From JBNRMW01 sp050309795 (lineage in GTDB: Bacteria > Bacillota_I > Bacilli_A > Erysipelotrichales > Erysipelotrichaceae): a DNA stretch of 64,000 nt. Below, in pieces: positions 8,700 to 15,814 of the stretch (position 1 is the first letter of the stretch; every line of letters begins with the position of its first letter). A model generated the notes under the pieces. It was not told the DNA's origin, ran no database searches, and was given only the letters and a program-made list of their open reading frames with translations. Location: positions 1 through 64,000 of the forward strand of contig JBNRMW010000010.1 in assembly GCA_050309795.1 (NCBI GenBank). Reading direction: 5' to 3'. Both the position numbers and the translations under genes were made by a program.

Positions 8700-10169
8700 A
8701 TGCAAAGTATAAATCTTGTTTCATTAATAGATATTCAAAAATCTACTTCACCAGAAATTAGAAATGATTATTATCAAAAAATGAACATTCAACTGAAGGA
8801 TCATGAATTCGAATGTTTGTCCGAAATGCTGAGTCTATTTAGCAAGCATTCACCAATATCTTTATTTGATAGTTTTTTTGTCAATTATACAATCAAGCAA
8901 ATTGGTAAAGAATTTGATTTATTGCGAATTACTGAAGATCTCGTTTTAAATATAGAACTAAAATCAGAGCTTGACGAAGAGAAAATTTCTAAGCAAATCA
9001 AAAGAAATTTTTACTATTTAAAAGCTCTAAACAAAAAAACATGTATCTTCACTTATGTTTTGTCAACTAATTGTTTTTATATATTAAATGAGGATTCTGA
9101 AACTATTGAGAGCGTAGAAATGAATGTGATTCTTGCCAAGTTAAACGAGCAAACAAGTAAATTCATAAACCCTAATTCACTTTTTGTTCCATCAAATTAT
9201 TTGGTTTCTCCTTTTAATAGAACCGATGAATTCGAACAAGGTAACTATTTCTTAACACAACACCAAGAAAAGATAAAAAATCACATACTAAAAGAAAGAA
9301 ACAACACCTTATTTTGTATAACAGGTTCGGCTGGAACCGGTAAAACGCTTCTTGTTTATGACTTAGCAAGAGAATTTATGTTAAGAAACATGAAGACAAT
9401 GATAATCCACGGTGGATACCTAAATAACGGGCAAAAACAACTCAATAAATCAGGATATGTAATTGAGGAAATAAGTCAAGTTAACAATATTCAACATATT
9501 GCATCAAGTTATGATGTTATCATTATCGATGAAGCACAACGTATATCTGTTGCGCAATTTAATAATATCTATGAAAATTGCATTAAAAAAAAAACCACGT
9601 TGATTTTATCCTACGATCAAAAGCAAGTTTTATCGAAGAGGGAAGAAGAAAGCAATATTGGTGAATTATTCAAACAAAGAACATTGAAGCAATTCCATTT
9701 TACCTTAACTAAAAAAATAAGAACTAACAAACATCTGTCCAATTTAATCATGGCCTTAATCGACAAGAAAAACAACTTTTCTGTACCTTCAAAGTTTATC
9801 AATTACACATACTTTAATTCATATGAAAACGCGATAGAATTTACAAAATTACTAAGAAAGCATAATTGGACATTTATTAACCCCACTGCATCCAAGTATA
9901 ATCCCGAGGTGTATGACCGATACTACCTAAGCGATTCACAAAATACTCACAAAGTGATTGGGCAAGAATTTGATAAGGTTGGTCTAATCATCCCGCCAGA
10001 ATTCACTTATAGTCTTGAAGGCAAATTGCTTTTTCGTTCTAGAAGTTATTATCATGCAGAAAAAATGTTCTATCAAGCAATTTCAAGAACGAAAAATGAA
10101 ATTTGGTTCGTAATTGTTAAAAACGATGAAATACTAAATCGGTTGCTCGAAATTTCTGAAATTACATAA
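8700..10169 (+). CDS. DUF2075-like ATPase/helicase with an N-terminal nuclease-like domain
   Basis: A 489-residue protein. The C-terminal two thirds is a superfamily 1 helicase-like P-loop ATPase: Walker A GSAGTGKT at 209-216, Walker B DVIIIDEAQR at about 272-281, and an arginine-containing AISRTKNEIWFVI motif near the end, as in UvrD/DUF2075 proteins. The N-terminal region has EFDLL ... LNIELKS (Asp73, Glu86-x-Lys88), which fits the D-(x)n-E-x-K core of PD-(D/E)XK nucleases; that assignment is mine and tentative. The start is the ATG at 8700, with AAAGGTGGG upstream; a TTG at 8661 is open but has no such site. It stands alone on the plus strand, is AT-rich, and sits between two surface-polymer operons. 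The architecture resembles nuclease-helicase antiphage proteins (for example Nhi), but a DNA-repair role is possible. Confidence 0.7.
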   Translation: MQSINLVSLIDIQKSTSPEIRNDYYQKMNIQLKDHEFECLSEMLSLFSKHSPISLFDSFFVNYTIKQIGKEFDLLRITEDLVLNIELKSELDEEKISKQIKRNFYYLKALNKKTCIFTYVLSTNCFYILNEDSETIESVEMNVILAKLNEQTSKFINPNSLFVPSNYLVSPFNRTDEFEQGNYFLTQHQEKIKNHILKERNNTLFCITGSAGTGKTLLVYDLAREFMLRNMKTMIIHGGYLNNGQKQLNKSGYVIEEISQVNNIQHIASSYDVIIIDEAQRISVAQFNNIYENCIKKKTTLILSYDQKQVLSKREEESNIGELFKQRTLKQFHFTLTKKIRTNKHLSNLIMALIDKKNNFSVPSKFINYTYFNSYENAIEFTKLLRKHNWTFINPTASKYNPEVYDRYYLSDSQNTHKVIGQEFDKVGLIIPPEFTYSLEGKLLFRSRSYYHAEKMFYQAISRTKNEIWFVIVKNDEILNRLLEISEIT

Positions 10170-10184
10170 GCTCGAATTAAATAA

Positions 10185-11048
10185 TTAACCACTAATCTCC
10201 ACCCTTTTTATTCCATGCTGATTGTAGCGTTGATCCTCTGGTGGTGGGGTCATATAGTCGTTGTATAAATGAGTCAGATACGCCTTATAATTAACCTGAA
10301 CAAGAAAGCTGCTATCCTCAAATTCATGTTCCATTAAATTAATACACCAATCCAAATACATCAACTCCTTATCAGGACCATACCAACCGCCCAAGGTAAT
10401 GAGAAGCTCAGAACGGTCATATTGAGTATTGCATTCCTTTTCCATCCCTTCCAACAGACCAATGAGTTTTTCTCGGGATTGAAAACCAGCAACGAACTTT
10501 AAAAGCATTATGGATACTTTTTTGGTAAAAGTATCTGTATTAAATAAATATCCATTTTTAAGCTTCAACAAACGATTATAGTATTGATAACGATTATAAA
10601 TATGGTGACGAATATCATAATCTTTAGGAATAAAATCATACGGGAAAATATCAATAAAAACGCCCGAATGTTCTTGAAGTGCTTCGTCTTGATTATCTTC
10701 AATCAGACTTGAGAATTTATATTGAAGCTTCGTAAAAGGTAAACCAAAGTTTGGATCGGTATGCCAATTTTGTAAAAAATATTTCCAACCCAATTCGTAC
10801 TTAGCAACATCTAAAAACCGCCGATAGTCTCCACGAAGCATGCCAAAATCCATGTCGTCGTCCCAGGGGATAAAACCTTTGTGGCGAATCGCCCCGAGGG
10901 TTGTTCCAGCAATTGTAAAGTAAGCAATCTGATGCATATCACAAATGCGTTTAAATTCATTTGCTAATTCTAATTGAATTTCATGCATGGCTTGGAGTAC
11001 TTCATTCCACTGTGCTTGTGTCGTATTTTTTGTTATTTCTATATTCAT
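10185..11048 (-). CDS. licD: LicD family phosphotransferase
   Basis: A 287-residue LicD protein. LicD enzymes of the nucleotidyltransferase superfamily transfer phosphocholine (or a related alcohol phosphate) from the CDP-linked form to sugars of teichoic acids or capsules. The core is seen as L-G-A-I-R-H-K-G-F-I-P-W-D-D-D-M-D-F-G (about residues 50-68), with the three metal-binding aspartates, and QYKFSS ... IFIDIFPYDFIP further on. The start ATG overlaps the stop of the preceding glycosyltransferase (ATGA). The gene is last in the licC-licA-GT-licD operon and ends only 15 bases from the convergent nuclease-helicase gene. The phosphocholine substrate is inferred from the linked kinase and cytidylyltransferase. 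Confidence 0.88.
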   Translation of the reverse strand: MNIEITKNTTQAQWNEVLQAMHEIQLELANEFKRICDMHQIAYFTIAGTTLGAIRHKGFIPWDDDMDFGMLRGDYRRFLDVAKYELGWKYFLQNWHTDPNFGLPFTKLQYKFSSLIEDNQDEALQEHSGVFIDIFPYDFIPKDYDIRHHIYNRYQYYNRLLKLKNGYLFNTDTFTKKVSIMLLKFVAGFQSREKLIGLLEGMEKECNTQYDRSELLITLGGWYGPDKELMYLDWCINLMEHEFEDSSFLVQVNYKAYLTHLYNDYMTPPPEDQRYNQHGIKRVEISG

Positions 11049-12247
11049 TTCTTCATCATCTCTTCATATACGTTTAAATAGTCTAGATAGCGGGCTTGTT
11101 TGTCAAAATTTAGAGCATGTTGTCGACACAAGGCTCTAAGCGTGTCTTGGGGCTCTAAATCAAGCTCAAACAACGTTTGTCGGAACGCATCAATGTTTTT
11201 GTCAATAACCCGTCCGGTGCGTTCATTGATGGTTTCAGGACTACCGCCTGTATCAAAGGTTATGACCGGACAACCACAGGCTTGGGCTTCCAAGTTCACC
11301 GTTGGAAAATTGTCTTCCAATGTTGGGTTAAACAAAACAAAGGCGCGGTTATAAAGATCCACTAACTCTTGAACATTATTCGTTCGTTGAATCAACGTTA
11401 CCTCTTTGGATGTAAATAAACTTTCCTGTTGTTTATCCAACCCAACCAAGATTAAATGAAAGCCTTCCGGTATTTGGTGTTGAAACTCTACAAAATAACT
11501 CAATCCTTTCCGCGGTTCCCATTTCGAAGCAATACCCAAAATCAACTTCTTGTCCGTGGGTAAGTTATGGGGATTTTCTGTAACTCCTTTTTGTCTAAAT
11601 ACCTTTAAATCAATGCCATTGGGAATCGTTAAAGCTTTGTGCTTTAGAAAGGACTGCTTGACCAAACCCGTCAACCAATTCGAAGGCGAAACCATAACCG
11701 CTTGGGGCAATTGATTAAACACCTCCTTTTTCAAATTAAAGTTACGGGTCGAACGGTCCCAACCAATAGACTCCGGATAAGCATTTTTCTGAGGACAATC
11801 AAAACATTTTGTCTTCCAGCGATCACAGCCCACAAAATCAAAATAAGCACAATGACCCGTAAACGACCAACAATCATGCAATGTCCAAACCACCGGAACT
11901 TCTAGCTGTTTTAAACCCTTCACTAATTCAGGATAGTTCAAATAGTACCCATGGATATTATGTAAATGCACCACATCCGGCTTAAAAGCCTCCACGTGTT
12001 TCATAAAAGCCTTTGTCGCGAACTTGGAACGGAGCCCATGGTCGTCAAATAAACGACTAGACGCCAAATGAAGCCCCTGGTCAACCAAAGAACCAATCTT
12101 ATATTGATTGTACCCTTCTAACGGTTTCCCCCGTCCAAACGCCACTAAAGGCTCATGTCCAAATTCTATAAGAACCTCGTGTAGATCCTTGACAATCCGA
12201 CCAGTACTACCAAAACCAATCACACTATTAACCAGTAGAATCTTCAT
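11045..12247 (-). CDS. Glycosyltransferase, GT4 family
   Basis: A 400-residue GT-B glycosyltransferase. The N-terminal acceptor domain has VIGFGSTGRIVKDL and the run H-L-H-N-I-H-G-Y-Y-L-N near residue 95; the C-terminal donor domain has LGIASKWEPRKGL and the E-x7-E type motif region TLEDNFPTVNLEAQACGCPVI. The Cys-rich insert TLHDCWSFTGHCAYFDFVGC is common in GT4 enzymes acting on cell-surface polymers. It overlaps the upstream kinase by 20 bases and the downstream licD by 4, so it belongs to the same transcript. It may add the sugar that later carries phosphocholine; acceptor and donor cannot be read from the sequence. Confidence 0.88.
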   Translation of the reverse strand: MKILLVNSVIGFGSTGRIVKDLHEVLIEFGHEPLVAFGRGKPLEGYNQYKIGSLVDQGLHLASSRLFDDHGLRSKFATKAFMKHVEAFKPDVVHLHNIHGYYLNYPELVKGLKQLEVPVVWTLHDCWSFTGHCAYFDFVGCDRWKTKCFDCPQKNAYPESIGWDRSTRNFNLKKEVFNQLPQAVMVSPSNWLTGLVKQSFLKHKALTIPNGIDLKVFRQKGVTENPHNLPTDKKLILGIASKWEPRKGLSYFVEFQHQIPEGFHLILVGLDKQQESLFTSKEVTLIQRTNNVQELVDLYNRAFVLFNPTLEDNFPTVNLEAQACGCPVITFDTGGSPETINERTGRVIDKNIDAFRQTLFELDLEPQDTLRALCRQHALNFDKQARYLDYLNVYEEMMKK

Positions 12248-13877
12248 GACTTTCTTCCTCTAATTTACGTAAAAACTTCTGAGCACGCGTATAGCGCATG
12301 TCAAAGTAATCGTAAAAATCCATTCGTTGAGCATGCTTCATTAAACCCCAAATGGACCAAATAAAATCTTGGATTACCATACAAATACGAACATCCCGCA
12401 GTTCAACTGCACCATAGGCTTCTAAGAAAACAGCTTGCTGTTTTTTAGACATCTGAGACTCAACCATTAGACTTGCTAAATCCCAGGCGGGATGGTTATT
12501 CCCCGAGTATTCCCAATCGATTAAAAATAAACGGCCCGTTCTCTTATCAATAACAAAATTCTCGCACAAGGCATCACAATGACAAGCCACCTTAGTTTGA
12601 TCTTTTAAAGTGGTATAAAGCTTCTGAACTCGTGCTTTCGTTTCTTCATAATCTTTCGGAAGCTTTACCCCATGCTTTATAACAATCTGTTCATAGCTCT
12701 CCAGTTCTTTCTGCCAATCAAAGTCGTTAACAAACACCAACCCACTCGTATGTAATTTCTTCAACAATTGAGCAGATTTTATTAAATAATATTCTTTTTC
12801 CAAAACCTTCGGACTATAGGTCAAGGCATTCGAAATATAGCTATTCACTTTTGAACCATCGTCACGATTAAAATAAATATGTGCCGTATTAATACCCAAC
12901 AACGACATCAACGTACTATTCTCGTCTTCATAACGCCGATTAATAAACTCTTGGGTAAACGCTCCCGGAATACGAGCAACCACTTGTTTATCTTGGACCT
13001 TTAAATGGAAGTTCTGGTTCGTCAATCCACCAAGCCGCTTAATCGTTTCAACTTCTTTTCGACTAGTCACTTGAGAAACTAAAACTTTCGCTTTAAATTG
13101 ACTATAGTGGGCTTCTCGCTTCAAAATCTTCTGATAGCGCTTCTTCACATTCTTTTTAGTCAGACCTCGAATACTTTTCGGCGACAAACAAACGACCTGT
13201 TCTTTTGGGTCAATACCAAAACTAATGGCTTCTAATAAGGTCTCTGCTTTACCGATTTTATTAAAAAAGGCTTGATCCGCTTTTAAAACCGCCAACAAAT
13301 GGCCATTCTCACGGTTACATCCAGCAAGAGGAAACCGATCCGTTTGGTTTAACAAATCAATTAAACGCGACTCAAACAAATGACTACCATCAATTACAAT
13401 AAACCTATCAATAGCCGCTTGTTGCAACCAAGCACTAAACTGTTTAACCAACGAACGCGATCGATCCATCGTAATTAAACGGTAATCTTTACCCTTATAC
13501 AAATGCTTATCATTAGTTACCACATAAATTTCTTCAAAACCTAACTGTTTAAACACTTTAACATTATGCGACAGTACCGTCTGGTCCTTATTAATTCTCA
13601 ACCGAGCTGTACTTCCTTTCTCCACAAAAAGAATCGCTATTTGAACTTGGTTCTGATGTTCTTGGCGTTGTTTTTGAATCATCAATTCTTGATGCTCCAA
13701 CAGTTCCAAAAAATTACGACCCTTACTCCGTAAACGACCGTCTTCATCAATAAAACGGTTCTCAACCAAATGTGGTCTCAAGGTTTCCAATAACTCTGGT
13801 GAAAAACCACTATGTTCTGCTAAGTTCTCTTGTTGTTGTAAAATACCTTGAAATAAATGTAACACTCGTTTACTCAC
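12228..13877 (-). CDS. LicA-like choline kinase fused to winged-helix and nucleotidyltransferase-like domains
   Basis: A 549-residue three-part protein. Residues 1-65 look like a winged helix (ELLETLRPHLVENRFIDEDGRLRSKG). Residues about 80-255 resemble a nucleotidyltransferase/GT-A fold, but the Gly-rich loop reads VEKGSTARL instead of G-x-G-x-R, so it may be inactive or altered. Residues 270-549 form a choline/ethanolamine kinase domain: GGLTNQNFHL ATP loop, catalytic H-C-D-A-L-C-E-N (Brenner HxDxxxxN) and metal-binding LIDWEYSGNN. Plain LicA is about 300 residues, so the N-terminal half is an addition. The start GTG at 13877 has GAGGTGA upstream and overlaps the end of licC by 8 bases. Its role is phosphorylation of choline, feeding the adjacent cytidylyltransferase; the substrate could also be ethanolamine. 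Confidence 0.8.
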   Translation of the reverse strand: MSKRVLHLFQGILQQQENLAEHSGFSPELLETLRPHLVENRFIDEDGRLRSKGRNFLELLEHQELMIQKQRQEHQNQVQIAILFVEKGSTARLRINKDQTVLSHNVKVFKQLGFEEIYVVTNDKHLYKGKDYRLITMDRSRSLVKQFSAWLQQAAIDRFIVIDGSHLFESRLIDLLNQTDRFPLAGCNRENGHLLAVLKADQAFFNKIGKAETLLEAISFGIDPKEQVVCLSPKSIRGLTKKNVKKRYQKILKREAHYSQFKAKVLVSQVTSRKEVETIKRLGGLTNQNFHLKVQDKQVVARIPGAFTQEFINRRYEDENSTLMSLLGINTAHIYFNRDDGSKVNSYISNALTYSPKVLEKEYYLIKSAQLLKKLHTSGLVFVNDFDWQKELESYEQIVIKHGVKLPKDYEETKARVQKLYTTLKDQTKVACHCDALCENFVIDKRTGRLFLIDWEYSGNNHPAWDLASLMVESQMSKKQQAVFLEAYGAVELRDVRICMVIQDFIWSIWGLMKHAQRMDFYDYFDMRYTRAQKFLRKLEEESHEDSTG

Positions 13878-14568
13878 TCGACATCACCTCTTTAACATAA
13901 AGATAATCTTGATACGAATCGATCTCATAACAACTCCCCTTGTCTAAGATCTTCGCTTGTACCTCTAAATCTGCTAACAATCTCAGCGGTATATGGTCCC
14001 AATAGTTTTTAGGTTCTTCGAAAAACTCAAATTGACACTTCACAAGCAGCTCTGTTTCTTTCTTAATTTTCTCAACATCTTTTTGTTTCCAAAAACTCAT
14101 TCCCCCATGACTAGGTTTATTTGTTTCTTCAATTCTAAAATCAACCACCCGACCTTGTTTAAAGACCGGAACCCATTCTACACCAACTTGATCGCGCTGA
14201 ATCAGATAATAAGTAGACTTCAATGGTGGTTGTACAAAGACATTCTTCAGTAACAACAAGTCGGCTTCCAACACCCAGGTATCTTTGATTTCAATCAAAC
14301 CTTTATAAAAGGAATACGCATTATTTAACGTATCAAAAGATTCGTTGAAAACCAACTCCACTTGGGGATACTTCGCTGTTAAATAAGCAAACTGCTCATG
14401 AAAATACCCCACAACTATAAAAATCTTCTCAACCTGCGCTTGAACTAAAAAATCAATGGTATATTCCAAAATCGGCTTACCATTAATTGGAATCAACGCT
14501 TTGTGTAACTCTTTAGTTAGTTCGTTAATACGCGAACCTAAACCCGCGCTTAAAATTAAGGCATTCAT
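13870..14568 (-). CDS. licC: LicC-like CTP:phosphocholine cytidylyltransferase
   Basis: A 232-residue nucleotidyltransferase that should form CDP-choline from CTP and phosphocholine. The N-terminal nucleotide-binding loop is LSAGLGSRINELTKELHKAL, and GKPILEYTIDFL follows. The LicC-specific stretch is FNESFDTLNNAYSFYKG (compare T-N-N-I-Y-S in LicC). The ATG start has GGAGAGG 5 bases upstream. It is first in the operon, with a well-formed promoter just upstream (14586-14614). Together with the kinase and LicD it makes a complete activation and transfer route for phosphocholine. A choline importer is not seen in the window. Confidence 0.85.
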   Translation of the reverse strand: MNALILSAGLGSRINELTKELHKALIPINGKPILEYTIDFLVQAQVEKIFIVVGYFHEQFAYLTAKYPQVELVFNESFDTLNNAYSFYKGLIEIKDTWVLEADLLLLKNVFVQPPLKSTYYLIQRDQVGVEWVPVFKQGRVVDFRIEETNKPSHGGMSFWKQKDVEKIKKETELLVKCQFEFFEEPKNYWDHIPLRLLADLEVQAKILDKGSCYEIDSYQDYLYVKEVMSSE

Positions 14569-14585
14569 AAGGACCTCTCCACATT

Positions 14586-14614
14586 AGTATACTTGATAAA
14601 TAATAAGTAAACAA
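14586..14614 (-). promoter_or_regulatory. Sigma-A-type promoter of the lic operon
   Basis: On the minus strand, TTGTTT (14614-14609), a 17-base spacer, then TATACT (14591-14586). The predicted start is at about 14579, giving a leader of some 11 bases with the GGAGAGG ribosome site. Confidence 0.6.
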
Positions 14615-14645
14615 TGGAGCAAAATTATAAACTAAAGAACGAACG

Positions 14646-14679
14646 AAAAAAGCGACCTATTCATAGGAACAAGTCGCTT
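14646..14679 (-). terminator. Rho-independent terminator after the toxin-antitoxin locus
   Basis: Minus-strand hairpin AAGCGAC/GTCGCTT with a 16-base loop, followed by a run of six T. It ends transcription from the toxin-antitoxin locus before the lic promoter. It is almost identical to the terminator at 15763-15796. Confidence 0.75.
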
Positions 14680-14743
14680 CTAATGAGCTCTGGTGTTCAT
14701 CTCTGCGCATTAACTATCCAGTAAAGGATAACTATTGATTAAA

Positions 14744-15019
14744 CTAGAACAAATCATCGTGAGAGCCCGTTCTAAACAATGTTAGAACAAGACAATCACT
14801 ATCTATTTTATAAATTAATAACCAATCACCCTCAATATGTAATTCACGGAAGCCCTGCCATTTCCCTTTGAGCGCGTGATCTTTGTACTTTGTTCTCAAG
14901 ATATCATATTCTTTATTGACAATTGAGTGAATAGATTTTTTCAATTTCAACATATCATAATTCTAATTTTTGTATTTTTTGAAATCTCTCTTAAAAGTGG
15001 ATGTAAATTTAATCTGCAT
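14744..15019 (-). pseudogene. YafQ/RelE-type mRNA interferase toxin interrupted by an amber stop
   Basis: The full reading frame runs from an ATG at 15019 (overlapping the antitoxin gene by 11 bases) to 14744, 91 codons, the normal YafQ length. It starts MQIKFTSTFKRDFKKYKN, then has TAG at codon 19 (14965-14963), then continues NYDMLKLKKSI ... KYKDHALKG ... HIEGDWLLIYKI ... FRTGSHDDLF, all typical of YafQ. The conserved His and the C-terminal residues are intact, so a single base change (for example CAG to TAG) seems to have broken it. Reinitiation at the ATG at 14953 would give a 69-residue protein lacking the first helix and strand. Either the toxin is dead, or it needs readthrough. Confidence 0.85.
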
Positions 15020-15263
15020 TCAGTTTATTCCACAAATCTTCAACCGAACTAGCCACTTCTAATTGGTCATTTTCAACTTCTCTAAATGCTTGTTCCGTAT
15101 CTTTATTTAACTTTACTGCAAATGGGATACCGCTTTCGCGTAGACTTTGCTTTAGAAAGATTTTAATGGCAGCAGACAAACTCAATCCAAGTGATTCAAA
15201 TAAATCTTCAGATTGAGTTTTTAACTCTTCTTCAATTCGAATGTTAATACTTTTAGTAGCCAC
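15009..15263 (-). CDS. RelB/DinJ family antitoxin
   Basis: An 84-residue antitoxin. The N-terminal ribbon-helix-helix DNA-binding part reads ATKSINIRIEEELKTQSEDL and continues LFESLGLSLSAAIKIFLKQ, as in DinJ; the C-terminal part normally wraps the YafQ toxin. I chose the GTG at 15263 as start: AGGAGG lies 8 bases upstream and the protein then begins M-A-T-K-S-I-N-I-R, as DinJ proteins do. The ATG at 15269 lies only 2 bases from that site. It probably represses its own promoter: a TATAAT lies at 15326-15321, and a GTTAAC palindrome lies between it and the gene. Its partner toxin is interrupted, so it may now be an orphan. Confidence 0.85.
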   Translation of the reverse strand: MATKSINIRIEEELKTQSEDLFESLGLSLSAAIKIFLKQSLRESGIPFAVKLNKDTEQAFREVENDQLEVASSVEDLWNKLNAD

Positions 15264-15269
15264 AATCAT

Positions 15270-15762
15270 CGCCTCCTCATTAAGATGTTAACATATTTAG
15301 TTGCGTTTGTAGATACATTGATTATACATTTTATTTACTTATTACTTTTAAAAGCAGATTAGACACAGCTTTCTAATTTACGATTACAATTTCAATATCT
15401 AGTCAACTTTCACTAAGCTTAATTTGGTGTGAGTGTAAAAGAAACAAACGTAATGAAAAACATTCAACCCTTGTTTCCAAAGAATAGGATGTAAAATTAG
15501 CGAGTCTGCAAAGATCAAGGATGTCAAAAACGAGTGTGCGCGAGGTCTTGCCAAGTTGGCTATCTTTACGGTAAAAACCTCCTTCAAGAACAAAGATCTC
15601 GATTAAGCCAACCACCCTAGTCGGTGTGGGTTTTAAGTCAAGACATTAATGCAACTTAGAGAAGACTTTCTACAGATCCTATCAAGATAATCAATTAGCG
15701 AATCAACAACGAAGCCAAGCTCGACAAGGTGAATATTCATCGAGCAGCAGATCAAAATATTG
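15270..15762. other. Gap holding the antitoxin promoter; otherwise unassigned
   Basis: Minus-strand TATAAT at 15326-15321 is a probable -10 box for the antitoxin, and a GTTAAC palindrome lies at about 15287-15292. From about 15340 to 15760 I see only short, low-plausibility reading frames on both strands and no RNA gene. The stretch could be the decayed remains of an insertion next to the toxin-antitoxin locus, but nothing in it can be named. Confidence 0.4.
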
Positions 15763-15796
15763 AAAAAAGCGACCTATTTTCAAACAAGTCGCTTTT
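15763..15796 (-). terminator. Rho-independent terminator of the giant adhesin gene
   Basis: Minus-strand AAAGCGAC/GTCGCTTT stem with a 14-base loop and six T, 19 bases after the adhesin stop. Its stem and flanks are nearly the same as the terminator at 14646-14679. Confidence 0.8.
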
Positions 15797-15814
15797 AATT
15801 ATTCTTCTAAATTG

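Noticed and set aside
14744..14953. A 69-residue intact short toxin gene starting at 14953
   Set aside because: The upstream in-frame codons encode the missing YafQ N-terminus, interrupted by TAG, so a broken full-length gene explains it better; the short form lacks a Shine-Dalgarno site.
15399..15615. Two overlapping short minus-strand reading frames (64 and 70 residues) between antitoxin and adhesin
   Set aside because: They overlap in different frames, lack good ribosome sites and have unnatural composition; no family resemblance.
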